From positions 18,841,275 through 18,905,274 of the forward strand of contig CM065179.1 of NCBI GenBank assembly GCA_033026295.1: a DNA stretch of 64,000 nucleotides. Direction: 5' to 3'. The position numbers and the translations under genes are program-made. This document shows, piece by piece, positions 12,701 to 25,100 of the stretch. The notes beneath the pieces were generated by a model. That model saw nothing but the letters and a program-made list of their open reading frames with translations. It was not told the origin of the DNA and ran no database searches. The first letter of the stretch is position 1. Every line of letters starts with the position of its first letter. The stretch comes from Channa striata (taxonomy: Eukaryota; Chordata; Actinopteri; Anabantiformes; Channidae).

Positions 12701-12861
12701 TAGCCTGTAGGCTAAAGCTAGCAAGCTTCACACACTTTAAACTACTGCTCACGACAGTAATTACTTTACTACGGGTAAGGTAGCACATAATGATAAAAAG
12801 GGTAAACATCATTTTCTGTGATCTGTGGGCAAGAGAGATATAAAGTGATTTTTTTCCATTA

Positions 12862-12946
12862 AAAAAAAACCTTTATTTTTGTTGAGTTTTAATTTTTGTT
12901 TTTTTTTTAAAAAAACCTTTATTTTTGTTGAGTTTTAATTTTTGTT
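12862..12946. repeat. Two-copy tandem repeat, T-rich
   Basis: A unit of about 37 bases, with CCTTTATTTTTGTTGAG at its core, occurs twice with near identity, separated by a T-run. Confidence 0.85.
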
Positions 12947-13199
12947 TGGTTTCATATGAGTTTGCAGTAGGTTATATTTGCATTTTATATCAAGCCTAAA
13001 GTTGAACTGTTCTGTATAACTCCGGGTTGTGTGGGTTTCCTTTTTCAGTCAAGGAACTAGCTGGGCCTTTAAATCCCCTTTGTAAATGCATTACAAGGCA
13101 TTGATAATCCTCACTTTAAATGTGGTCTCAAAAATAGTTAATTGAAAACTACAAAATCCTTAACTAATGCTTCATAACGCTTTATAGCGTGAAGTTATT

Positions 13200-13780
13200 A
13201 AGTGTTACAAGCAGGAACACACAGACTATGATAAACTGCCACTTGCCCTTTAACTCTACAAATGTAAGCATGAGGTTGCAAAACTTCTGCAAATGATATT
13301 TATTGTCCCACAGAGGTGGGGCAAGGTACAAAAATACAAGTACTACAGTAGATAGTTACAGTGGGTAGCACAGTGATTGTCAGCTTAGGGTGTGAATACA
13401 CTGGAGTCAAAGGTAAATAAATATCAGTCCTACAGAGGTGGGACAAGGTAAAAAAATAAAAATACAAGTACTTCACAATGAAAGTGTATACAGTGTATTT
13501 TAAACAATTCTGATTATGGTAATTAATGCAAAACATGTATTCATCAAAAAATGAGGGTTTAAGATCACCTTTGGGAAAGGTGAAGGTGATTTTAACCATT
13601 TAATGTGCTGACAGGTGGTTAAACCTTAAAGATACATCAGCATTTTTAATAATAATAAAATAATATGTTTGTAAATGTTTTATGTTTTTATATTAAAAAC
13701 ACTAGGTGGAATTAATGTTGTAGCAGATTGGTGTATATATTTCAATAAAAATTATCTGGGAGAACTCCTTTTTCCCTTAT
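13200..13780. other. Upstream region of A2, shared with A1 and A3
   Basis: The left part (13205-13290) matches about 1820-1900 upstream of A1. The motif GAGGTGGGACAAGGTA and its neighbourhood (two copies, near 13313 and 13434) recurs near 21523 upstream of A3. No exon is seen. Confidence 0.6.
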
Positions 13781-13869
13781 CATGAAGTATGCACTACACC
13801 CTGCCACCAGCTGGAAGGGATCAAGCTCCAACCTTTTTTTCTCCCCTGAAGTCCTCAGAGGCCACTTCT

Positions 13870-13879
13870 GTTGCATAAC
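13870..13879 (+). promoter_or_regulatory. Putative C/EBP or PAR-bZIP site, A2 promoter
   Basis: The motif GTTGCATAAC is identical to that of A1 and lies at the same distance (about 120 bases) from the ATG. Confidence 0.35.
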
Positions 13880-13998
13880 ATTTCCATTGCTCTGTTGCTG
13901 GGGCCTTATTTCCCCCAGTTTCCTGCACGCCTCACACAGTTGCACCAGCACCCTGTCTGCAGGATCAGTTACTGGTCTTTTTGAAATCTAACATCACA

Positions 13999-16900
13999 AT
14001 GATTTTTCAAACACTTTTTGAGTGTATGGACTTTAGCTGTTGGCTCTTCTTTGGTTTTGTATTGTTACTTTTAGCTGATGTGGTTAGAAACTGGAGGCCT
14101 TCCAACTTTCCCCCTGGACCCTGGGCTGTGCCTTTTCTGGGAAACATCTTCACTGGAGTTGACTACAAAACAATGCAGAAGGTGAGGTGAACATTTTTAC
14201 ACCATGTGCATGTGAACATTTTCAAAGAGGCGAGTCTAAGACATCCATATATCACTAACTATGGTTGGGAAATACAAAACTTTTCACTGAGTCGGATCTT
14301 TAACTCTCAAATACTGTTTGATTGAATTGAACAAATCATTTTGAGTCCTTTCGTTCATCTTACACCACGTGACGCTTTAACCCTATGGTGGGCATTGTAA
14401 AACAGCTGCGGTTCTCAAACACTATATACTGAAGACGACATGGTTTGTTTCAGCTGACAAATTATAATACACAAAATACCACAAGCAATTCAAACCACGT
14501 GAAAACCTAGCAAAGCAAATACACACCACAATAAAGTAACTTGTGTCCTACGTCCTCCCTGCCATTATTGTTTAACAGCGCGACAGTGACTTTGTGGCAA
14601 ATGAACAAAAGAATGATCCGTAACGATCCGTATCAACGACTCGTGAGAGAACTTTAGTACTTGCTGCTCGCCATGGAGCGGCCTGGCTGTCACATGACAA
14701 AAGAACGAGGACCAGAGGACGGACGCACAGCTCAGTGAGTCGTGAACGAATCATTTCTGTTTCCTGTCCTGCTGACTGCGCTTATGCAGCTTCTGCCATG
14801 CGGTGATAGAAAGTACTGGATGAAAATTAACGAATCGCTCAAAGAGAGGATGCATTACTCCCGAGTCATGTGCAAGATTAGCTCACAATGAACGAATCAC
14901 TCACGAACCACACATCACTATAACTGACAGAAAATTACCATTGTCAACATAACAAATCATCATTCAAATCAGGGTTTTATTTTGTGCTACGTTATAAGTT
15001 ACATACATTAAAGAAACACCAAGCATTCCTGTTCAAATATCAATCAGTTTGCTAATGGAGATGTCCTCTTCCTCACAGTAATGTGTTTTCAAATGCAGCT
15101 CGCTCAGGAGTACGGCCCGGTGTTCAGTGTGCGCAGAGGCAGTCAGAGGATGGTGTTTGTTTCAGGATACAAGATGGTCAAAGAAGCTCTTGTTAACCAG
15201 CTGGACTCCTTTGTTGAACGACCTGTTGTCCCTCTCTTCCATGTTGTCTTCAAGGGTCTTGGTGAGTAGGTCATGTAGATGTGATGTTAGGGAGTACTGC
15301 TACTGTACTACTAACAGCTTTTCTTTTGTGTTGAAATACTTGATTCAAATGGAGAGTCAACTCATGCGGTACAAATTATTATATCAATGAAAAATATGGG
15401 ATAAGATAAGATAAGATATTTTGTTGTTTACACTCTTCCTGTAGCAAACACAGTCTTTGTGCAAAGTGGTTTTGCTTTCTTAATTATTGAATGTTTTATT
15501 TTACAGGCATAGCTTTGAGCAATGGTTACCTGTGGAGAAAACAGAGGAAGTTCGCCAACACTCACCTGCGTTACTTTGGAGAGGGACAGAAGTCCCTGGA
15601 AAACTATATCCAAGTGGAAAGCAACTTCCTTTGTGAAGCATTTAAAGAGGAACAAGGCAAATACATTTAATTTAACATGACTTGTTTTTTATGCATAAAT
15701 TTGATTTTTCTATTTTGAATTTTTATGGCTTGACGTTAATCACCTATTTTGGCAGGAAGACCATTCAACCCCCACTACATCCTAACCAATGCAGTGTCTA
15801 ATGTAATCTCCTCTGTACTGTTCGGACATCGCTTTGAATACAGTGATTCAAATTTTCGCAAGGTTCTCGAGTTGGACAATGAGGCCATTATGCTCTCAGG
15901 CTCCGCTCAGGCTCAAGTAATTCCTGCTTAAACTGTTTTAACTTTGTGATCACCAAATAAAATGTAGTTTGTCTGTGACTGATCTGAGACTTTTGTCCAT
16001 AAAACAGCTTTTTGATGCCTTCCCTGGTTTGATGAAGTACCTGCCTGGACCTCATCAGACTGTCCACGCCAACTACGCTGAGATCATGAATTTCTTGAAG
16101 AAAGAAATAGAAAAGCACCAAGAGGAGTGGAACCCTGAAGACCCTCGTGATTATATTGATGTTTACCTTTCAGAGATCGAAAAGGTTAGCATCCATAATA
16201 GACACTAACAGATGGCTTTCTAATGCAGTTCTAATATAAGTGATGATATAATTTAGCTGGAGCTGTGAGGCAAACATTGAAGATCATTAGGCAACATGAA
16301 CCAGAGAAGCCAAAAAGTCTGTGACAATTTTTTTGTCAATAGAGAGAGTAAAGGAGCTGTCAATCAGCCCAGAGTTGGTTTTAGCCTACTTGACACTTGA
16401 ATGTAAAGAGGCATCATTCTTAAACCTGACAAAGGCCTCTAGAAATAGCAGTGGCTGCAGTTATGATGAACTAAGAGAGGCGCTCTTCATGTTTTGCTTA
16501 AAAACTGTTGTGTAAATTATTTCTATTAAATGCCATTTTCTAGCTATGAGTAGTAATGCACAAAGTAGCCAAAAATAGCAGGACAGTACTGTAAGTACAA
16601 AATAATGTTAAATGACAGGATAAAAAACGGTTCGTGTTAATACATTTTCAGAAAAAAGAGGATCCCCAGGCTGGTTTCAACATCGACACTCTATTGGTTT
16701 GCACTGTTGATCTGATTGAGGCTGGAACAGAAACAGCTGCCACCACTTTACGCTGGGGTCTCATATTCATGATCCACCACCCAGACATACAGGGTCAGTA
16801 AAAACTGGAACTATTTTAACCATGTTGAGTGAGCTTTGTGTTACAGCTGTGAATCTGTTTCATCACTCAGAGAAAGTCCAGGCTGAGATTGACAGAGTGA

Positions 16901-17598
16901 TCGGACAGTCTCGTCAGCCCACATTGGTCGACAGACCCGACCTGCCCTACACCGAAGCTGTCATCCATGAGATCCAGAGGATGGGGAACATTGCTCCTTT
17001 GGGATTCCCCAAAATGGCCAGCAAAGACACGACACTGGGAGGATACTTCATACCCAAGGTAAAGGTCTATGTGCACCACTCATCTTGGGGTGAACTTTAT
17101 GCTGTAAAAAATGTATTGTTTATACACAGCTGGTATTAAAAATATGTCATGACATTTCCTCCAGGGTACAGCCACTACTATGATCCTTTCATCTGTGCTG
17201 TTTGATAAGAATGAGTGGGAGACTCCGGACACCTTTAATCCTGGGCATTTCTTGGATTCAAAGGGCCAGTTTCGCAGGAGAGACGCCTTCTTGCCATTTT
17301 CAGCAGGTTTGTTTGTAATCCTTCACTTTCAGTGCAACAATAATTGCTATTACTCTGGGAGAGCATGTAGTCTAGGTGAGAAATGTACTAATCTGAAGTT
17401 GCTGTTGACATTGTTCCTACAGGTAAACGTGTGTGTTTAGGTGAACACTTGGCCAGAATGGAGCTGTTCCTTTTCTTTACATCTCTCCTGCAACGCTTCA
17501 CCTTCTGTCCTGTTCCTGGGGAAATGCCGAGCTTGGAGGGTGTGCTGGGCTTTACCCAGTCCCCGCAGGAGTTCAGGTTGCTAGCTGTGCCTCGCTGA
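13999..17598 (+). CDS. Cytochrome P450 family 2, class A copy 2 (A2), complete
   Basis: Nine exons: 13999-14181, 15099-15261, 15507-15656, 15756-15916, 16008-16184, 16652-16793, 16871-17058, 17165-17306 and 17423-17598. They total 1482 bases, or 493 residues plus TGA, the same as A1. All phases agree and no frame is broken. Motifs are the N-terminal anchor, FPPGPWAVPFLGN, WRKQR, AGTETA in helix I, EIQR, DTFNPGHF and the haem loop FSAGKRVCLGEHL. Intron 3 begins with GC (AAG|GCAAAT). This is the most compact class A copy, with 3.6 kb and no LINE, so it approximates the ancestral intron layout. Intron 1 holds a hAT-like element. Its introns are nearly as similar to A1 and A3 as its exons. It should be a microsomal monooxygenase; its substrate is unknown. 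Confidence 0.94.
14260..14920. mobile_element. Non-autonomous hAT-like element in A2 intron 1
   Basis: The 661-base block is missing at the identical site in A1 and A3, where the sequence reads TCACTGAC. In A2 the flanks are TCACTAAC and TAACTGAC, which fit an aged 8-base target-site duplication. The ends are weakly inverted (TAT/AGNGATGGG against a terminal CACATCACTA), and inside are repeated motifs such as GAACGAATCACTCACGAAC. Related copies occur at 40519-40839, 50600-51277 and 59720-60071. No transposase is encoded. Confidence 0.7.
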
Positions 17599-19180
17599 TG
17601 TTGTCTATGTCTTCAGCTGTTCTCATTCAAAGAAAAAAAACATCAACGGGCAGGATCTCCACTTTCTTCTTGAGCCCATAAAATCACAAAAGCATAATCT
17701 CAGTAAATGTTGACAATATGAAAGGCCTGTAGTCAGTGAATGTCTCACAGTATTTACCTACAGTACAGTTTACAGCACTTACCTGTATTGTAATCTCACA
17801 ATACCATAATTACCATAATTAATATGTAGTAACCTCTGATGATGAATAAATTTATTGCATGTGTATAGTTACTTAGATAAACGTTTATAAAGCATGTTTT
17901 ATCCAGGTTTCTATATTTTAAGAACATGTATGAATATTTTCATGTGACGTGCTTGATAAACGTAATTACAGCTAAATTAATGTGTACATATTACGACCAG
18001 ATTAATCATGTACCTCTCTATTTCATTTCTTCTGCGCACAGATTGTATTTCACACAAGGAGGTTTCACGTTAGGATATGTTCTACCTTACACGTGTAAAC
18101 ATAATTATTGTCATGAGCAATAGTTTAAAGTGTGTGATGCTTGCTAGCTTTAACCTACAGGCTAATTGGTTAGCTTTATATTAGAGGCGCCAATAAAACA
18201 GACAAAGAAAATGAAATTCCTCCATACCAGCCATTAATATTACATTACAGCTAACGTCTTACATAATTTCTGTTAATCTTATTTACCCAAGAAGAAGACC
18301 GTTTCCTCCACAGCTAAACACTTACTTACATGTTTAGGGTCCTGTTCATCACGTGTAAATGTTACCACAGGTAAGAAGGATTAACGGAAATTATGTAAAA
18401 CATTAGCTGTAATGTAATTCAAATGGCTGTTGTGGCGGATTGTTTAAATTGATTAAATACATTAATCAAATTTGGGAAAGCTCTTTTATGAAAGTTATTA
18501 GAAAAACACTAATTTGTGGTCACAGTAAGATGGTAGTTGATGTTTATTGTGCTTCTAATGACCACAACATAATTATTTATGACTAATGTTGACAGGGGCA
18601 CATTTAATTAGTTTTATCAAGGGCATGTGGCAGAAGGACCTTGTATCATAACAACATCTGTGCAATAAAGTTGTATTCAGTTGAATTTATTAAAATTTAT
18701 GAAAAAATATTTGAGGACATTGAGGCCAGTATCATGGCTACTGTTAGTAATTCAAGGACCCAGAAAACTGGAGGACACAGGAGTGGAAGAACACAAAACC
18801 AAGTTTATTAAATTTCCGACCATGATGGCTACTTTTTGATTTTGAACCATGCAGCTTTAACAGAGATGGGCTTTTCTATGAATTTTTCTGCAGCCCTCAG
18901 ATGGGCGCTGTAGATGGATGTCACCTACAAACAAAAAAGGCCAGTTTTTATTCTTAGCGCAAGAACCCAAGACGAAACAGCAAAATACGTAATATTTTTA
19001 CACCCTCACCCCCTCATAATGAAAAACGGGCCTATGATGCTTTTAATTTGAAGATCGATCTGGCTATCCGTGAAGGAAATCGAGTGTGACAGTGGTTTCA
19101 ATGCTCAGGAGGAAGATGAATACAATTTGTGGTTTCACAACTAAGAAAAACAAAGTACCAACTTTAATCAGCTGCGCAGT
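17599..19180. other. A2 3' flank
   Basis: The stretch is non-coding. Its first part matches the A1 and A3 3' flanks (the AATATGAAAGG motif region), and about 18510-18720 matches about 9890-10070. No exon or clear mobile element was recognised. Confidence 0.55.
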
Positions 19181-19489
19181 TGCGCTTTAACAGTGCGCAG
19201 GAAGAAAAAGTGGCATGGTTTGGTGTTCAGTGGTTTCAGTTCTTAAGGAGGAAGAAAAATAAAACCAAACTTTTCTTTTTGTTATCAAAACTCTACTATA
19301 AAAGGCACCATTCAGGTTCAGGTGTATGAATAAACACTTATGGTACAAAATCTTTTGTTGAAAAACCAAACTCCTGCATAATTCGTGAAGAATAAGAGGC
19401 GTCTTCTTTAAACTATGGAACAAGCCGTTTAAATAACAAAAGACGCAAATATCTCAAATTAGAATGTAACTTATACCAGCCACAAGATG

Positions 19490-20480
19490 TAAACGCACTC
19501 TTTACCGTAATGCATAAAACAGATCTGGCAGGAGAACATCCTCATGCCTACTTAAAACTGAGTAGAGACAACAGATATTATTTCTCAGCCTGGATATTGG
19601 CAGCTTATAGTCCGAGCGGTTTATATGTAAAATATATATTTCTTTTTAAATTTTAGCAAAACCAACAGTTAAATTTAGAGCGTGGTCTATAGTCCAGAAT
19701 TTACACCCAGAAGTAAAATAGTGACATGATGGGGAGTTTAAAACTTTTGGCCAGAGCTGGAGGGTGCGACGGAAGGGTGAGAGGTCACCTAGGAAAAGAA
19801 CAGAGGGTTAGGGAGGACAGAGAAATATAACTGACGTGAGGTAACTTAGTTAGGCTTACTGTGTTAGTGATAGGAAGGGGCAGGTGATCTTTGAGGAGGA
19901 GATGATTCAGCCAGGAGAAGGTAAGGTTGACGGCGTAGAAGGCGAGGGGGAAAAACAACACAATTTGCAAAGTAACAACTAAGAAAAACAAAGTACCAAC
20001 TAAAATCAGCTAGCCGGGAAAAAGACATGCGGGGAAGCTCTCGGTGATCCCTATTTGCAAGGCCTTGAAAAACTTAAGAAGGAGGGAAAAAACAACACAA
20101 ATTTTCTTGTTATTCAAAATCTTATAAAAACAAAAACTCGGGAGCAAAAATCCACAAAACCCCCCAAAAAAACCCAAAACCACAGTAAAGGTAATTTTTT
20201 TATAAACGAAAAGGAGGCAAGGGAAAAAAGTGACAGAAAGGCAAATATCTCAAAAGAACTTAACTTAAGGCACGAGGAAGACGTGGTCACCGAAATGCAT
20301 GAACTTGATCTGGCAGGAGAAGCAGGTCAGTGGGACTTAAAACTGGGAGACAACAGGTGGCCTGAGTTAGATTGATTAGAAGCAACCGGGAGAGGCAGAG
20401 TAGAATCGAAAATGCGGAAAAGCAAAACCAACAGTAACCAGAGAAACAGTGGTCTGGGTGGAATCATCACACCCAGAAGT
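19490..20480 (-). mobile_element. Reverse-oriented copies of the LTR-like repeat
   Basis: The reverse complement of 19730-20480 aligns along its length with 11700-12370. A partial second copy lies at 19490-19720: the motif GATCTGGCAGGAGAA and the following ACTTAAAACTG occur near 19520 and again near 20308. The block is therefore probably two neighbouring, partly deleted LTR-like units. The open frame at 20055-20375 lies in this A-rich repeat and is not a gene. Confidence 0.5.
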
Positions 20481-20843
20481 AAAATCTTAAGGTGGAAATG
20501 TCACATTGAGCTTTAAAACTACATACTGTACTGTATAGTAGTATAGTAATATAATGAACCAATCCCGCAGGGATTCACAGGATAATGCTAATGCTAAAGC
20601 TAGTAGCATGTGCGCGTTCTTGTTGACGCTCTACCTGCCTCTCGTTACGTGATTGGTCAGCATAAATTCTATTGGCTGGGGGATTTTGACAGGGTTATCT
20701 GGGGTTAGTTCCAAAAACAAGCACAGAAATTCAAGCACAGAAATCTGAATGCATGGAGGATGGTTTGAATATGAACACAGGAAATGTTAGAGCATGCAGA
20801 CAATTTGGAGTGTGAGCAGAGTACATAAAAATCATTAAAATAC

Positions 20844-21200
20844 TGTAGCGACCCGGCTGGCGGGCCAGAGGCAGGGTCGCTAGGGATTAAGGGTACTGTG
20901 ACTTGTGCTGGTTGGAACCGTGAGGGAAAGTGCTATGTTTGGGAGTGACCGTCACGGTAATTGACCTATGTATTTGGGCGTTTGTTCTTGTCGTTGTTCA
21001 AATAAAAGACACGAATTTCATCGTCTGGTTGCTGTCCGCCAGCATGAGGCACTCGGGGTGGTGCGGTGTGTGGGGCATGAGTGACCTCACCTCCACCTGG
21101 GTAGCTTCCAGGTTAGGTTAGCCTGGTAGCGCCCAAGCTAGCCTCTAGTTAGCTGCACCAGTTAGGCTAGGCTAGCATAGCTCAAGCTCCCCCACCCGCA
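20844..21200 (+). mobile_element. Possible second LTR-type repeat
   Basis: GC-rich DNA unlike its surroundings starts with TGTAGCGACCC and has an AATAAA signal at about 21000-21005. This layout resembles a solo LTR. No copy elsewhere in the window and no target-site duplication was found, so this is tentative. Confidence 0.3.
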
Positions 21201-21787
21201 GTGATGTCCAACCTAAGCTCGACATCATTGTATCCTTCCTGCTGTAACTAACATCTACATCGTCCTAAGTGTAAACCAATTCAGTAGATCTGTCACATCC
21301 ACCTACATCAAAAGCCATTACTTGCAATTTGTACTTGCAATTGCGTTTCATTTTTTACCAAATGTAACTAAGGATCGATGGATACTACTAACTGATCTAA
21401 CTTACTGATCGGCCACAACACTAAACACTGGTGGTCCTAATACCATCAAGGAAGACAAGAGTCAGCATGACCACTCTGAGCAGTGTGCATCTGCTGTATA
21501 CAGCTAAAAGTAACTCCAGCAGAGGTGGTACAAGGTACAAAGATGAAAGATTGAAAACTGTGTATTTTAAACAATATCAATAATGGTAAATGTGGCAACG
21601 TACCAAAAAAAAGAGTTAAAGATCACTGTTGGGTGAAGGTGGAGCTGAATTTAACTAATTTATGTTCTAACAGGTGGTTAAAACTAAATCATAGATTAGC
21701 ATTTACTTGTTGATATTTTTGTAAATGCTGTATATATTTATATTGGTATATATATTTTAATTAAAATTATAAGGGAAAACTCCTTGA

Positions 21788-21955
21788 GTAGGGGGCTGTT
21801 GGTTCAGTGATGGAGCACTGGGTTGGGATGCAGAAGGGGTTCGAATCCTACTCCGACAGGTGTGGCCCTGCCCAGTCACCAAGGCCACTGGGTGACAATC
21901 CTGATACGTAGCGCGTTCTGCTGTGGTGACCCCTGAATGGACAATGTGAAAGTCG
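21788..21955 (+). mobile_element. tRNA-derived SINE
   Basis: A tRNA-like head has an A-box-like TGGTTCAGTGATGGAGC and a perfect B box GGTTCGAATCC (21839-21849). It is followed by a tail containing CTGTGGTGACCCCTGAATGG. It lies in the A3 upstream region. Without a foldable acceptor stem it is a SINE and not a tRNA gene. Confidence 0.7.
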
Positions 21956-22080
21956 TTGATCTTTTGTGGGGGGACTTCTTCTGTCCCTATCATGAAGTGT
22001 GCAGTACACTCTGCCACCAGCTGGAAGAGTTCAAGCTCCAGCCTTTTTTTTCTACCCTGAAGTCCTGGGAGGCCCCTCTG

Positions 22081-22090
22081 GTTACATAAC
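22081..22090 (+). promoter_or_regulatory. PAR-bZIP-type site, A3 promoter
   Basis: GTTACATAAC (reverse complement GTTATGTAAC) matches the PAR-bZIP consensus RTTAYGTAAY at all positions. It lies about 100 bases before the A3 ATG, at the position of the GTTGCATAAC motif of A1 and A2. One base makes the match perfect only in A3. Confidence 0.4.
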
Positions 22091-22189
22091 ATTTCAATTG
22101 CTCTGTTGTTGGGCTCTTTTTACAGCCATTTTTGCACTCCTCACACAGTTGCAACAGCCGCCTGTTTGCAGCATCAGTTAGGGATCACA

Positions 22190-25100
22190 ATGATTTTTCA
22201 AACACTTTTTGAGTGTATGGACTTTAGCTGTTGGCTCTTCTTTGGTTTTGTATTGTTACTTTTAGCTGATGTGTTTAGAAACTGGAGGCCTTCCAACTTT
22301 CCCCCTGGACCCTGGGCTGTGCCTTTTCTGGGAAACATCTTCACTGGAGTTGACTACAAAACGATGCAGAAGGTGAGGTGAACATTTTTACACCATATCC
22401 ATTTTAACATTTTCAAAGAGGCGAGTCTAAGACATCCATATATCACTGACAGAAATGACAATTGTCAACATAACAGGTACAATAATTTCAAATACTTTGT
22501 AACACAGTACACTTGTAAACCAAGCATACAGTGTTTTCTCACAAATTGCAGATTTAATATCAGTGCACATTTAGGTATTTTATTCAAACCAGGGTTTTAT
22601 TTTGTGCTATGTTATAAGTTACATACGGTAAACAAAATGGAAAAAATTGTTATTGTAAATCAGGGGTCTCAAACTCAATTTACTTGGGGGCCGCTGGAGG
22701 CAGAGTCGGGGTGAGGCTGGGCCGCATCAGGGTTTCCACAAGAAAAACTTTTAAATAATTTTAATCTTCTCAAATGTCTTTATTTTTATTTTTAACACAA
22801 AATAATATGAAAAAATAAATAAACAAATTAGAAGAAAATAAATAAGAAATTAATAAGAAAATCAATCAATCAATCAACAATAAGTAAATAAAATAATAAT
22901 AATAATTATAATAATTAGGATTCAAATGTCTGTATTAACAGTTCTTTAAGCTTTCTTCTGAACATGAATTGTCCTGAACATAAGTGGAACATTGAAGAAC
23001 ATGAACTGCTCTTCTGAACATGGCCTCTCTTGCCTACATCTTGCTGCTAGAGACCTGGCAGCGCTTCTTCTCGCATAACTGAGCCACATTTGGCTTGAGG
23101 GAGGAAGCAGTTGAGACCCTCAGTATGGCTTGAAGATGATCATCAGTAATTCTGGACCTGTACTTGGACTTGGAAGTTTCAATCAAGTGTTTAGCAGGAA
23201 CGTTTTCCTCAATATACGTCATTTCCGCAATTTACGTCATTTCCGCTCCGTGCTGTTCATAACAAACTCGCGGGCCGCACTAACATAAACTTTAATAATA
23301 AGGTGGGGGCACAAACTATCGCCTCGCTGACAGCAAATTACCAAACTGAGACCCCTGTTGTAAATGAACAATGCAAACTACTGCTCAAGTTAGATTTTAA
23401 ATATATTTCTTAATTACAATCTCACACAGAAGCACCAGTCATTCCTGTTCAAATAACAGTCAGTGTGTTAAGGGAGATGTCCTCTTCCTCACAGTAATGT
23501 GTTTTCCAATTCAACTCGCTCAGGAGTACGGCCCGGTGTTCAGTGTGCACAGAGGCAGTCAGAGGATGGTGTTTGTTTCAGGATACAAGATGGTCAAAGA
23601 AGCTCTTGTTAACCAGCTGGACTCCTTTGTTGAGCGACCTGTTATCCCTCTTTTCCATGTTGTCTCTAAGGGTCTTGGTGAGTAAGTTAATGGTCTGTAC
23701 TTATATAGCGCTTTTCTACCTGTTGGTACTCAAAGCGCTTTACACTGCTTATAATCTACCCATTCACACATACATTCCTACAGCAATGGGGGAGCTGCTA
23801 CACAGCTGGCCAACACTCACCAGGAGCAACTAAGGGGGTTTCAGTGTCTCACTTAAGGAAACTTTGACATTTGACCAGAGAAGCTGGGACTCAAACCAGC
23901 AACTGTAGCATTGGTGGACAACCGCGCTATCAACTCACTAACATCACATCGAAAGCACATTTAAGTGATCTAGATGTGATTTTAGGGAGTGCTGTACAAA
24001 CACAGCCACTCCTTCCCAGACACAAATGTCTCCTTCTTGAACCAGCTTAATGAGTTTTATGCTCGCTTTGAAGGAGACAACAAAGAACCTGCCACCAGAA
24101 TCACTCCTTCAACCAACCACTCACCCATCATACTCACCTCCACAGACATCTACACTGCACTGAGCCAGGTCAACATGCACAAGGCTGCTGGACCAGACGG
24201 CATCCCTGGACGCGTTCTTAGAGCATGGGCTGAGCATCTTACTGGGTTATTCACAGACACTTTTAACCCTTGCCCAAGCTGCTGTGCCAACATGCTTTAA
24301 ATCCACCGCCATTGTGCCAGTGCCAAAACACTCCAGCCCAACATGCCTGAACGACTACCGCCCTGTAGCACTCACGCCCATCATTATGAAGTGCTTTGAG
24401 CGGCTGGCCTGGCAAACCTGAAGGACTGTCTCCCAACCACACTAGACCGACACCAGTTTGCCTACCGTGGCAATGGGAGCACAGAGGATGCAGTCTCCAT
24501 TGCACTGCACTCTTTGCTAACACACCTGGACAATGAGAACACTTATGCACGTATGCTGTTTGTTGACTTCAGCTCAGCATTCAACACTACCCTCTAAGTT
24601 AATTACCAAACTTAGAGACCTGGACATTAATACATTACTCTGCAACTGGATCATGGACTTTCTGACCAACAGACCTCAGCATGTTAGGTCAGACCACCTC
24701 TGTTCCACCACCACCACGCTCAACACTGGTGTACCACAGGGCTGTGTGCTGAGCCCTTTTCTCTACTCCCTCTTCACCCACAACTGCAAGCCCATGCATG
24801 GATCTAACACCATCATTAAGTTTGCAGACAATACAACAGTGATCGGTCTCATCAACAACAACGATGAGACTGCCTACAGGGAGGAGGTCCAGCATCTGGT
24901 CACTTGGTGAACAGATAATAATTTGCTCCTTAACACCAACAAGACCAAGAAGCTCATTGTGGACTTCAGGAAGGAGAAAAGAGGCTCACACGATATCATC
25001 CATGTTAAAGGGATGGCCGTTGAGCCTGTGGAGGACCTGTCCTGGACCACCAACACCTCCAGTCTAATCAAGAAGGCTCACCAGTGCCTCTTCTTCTTGA

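Noticed and set aside
16867..17079. Minus-strand open frame over exon 7 of A2 and A3
   Set aside because: It is the antisense of the conserved ExxR exon; no independent start, domain or splice context was seen.
20055..20375. Lysine-rich open frame of 106 codons
   Set aside because: It lies inside the A-rich reverse copy of the LTR-like repeat and has no conserved counterpart in the forward copy.
21788..21860. tRNA gene suggested by a perfect B box
   Set aside because: The sequence cannot be folded by eye into a cloverleaf with paired acceptor stem and continues into a SINE body.
24263..24550. Minus-strand open frame over the A3 LINE
   Set aside because: It is a shadow frame antisense to the reverse transcriptase of the Rex1-like element.
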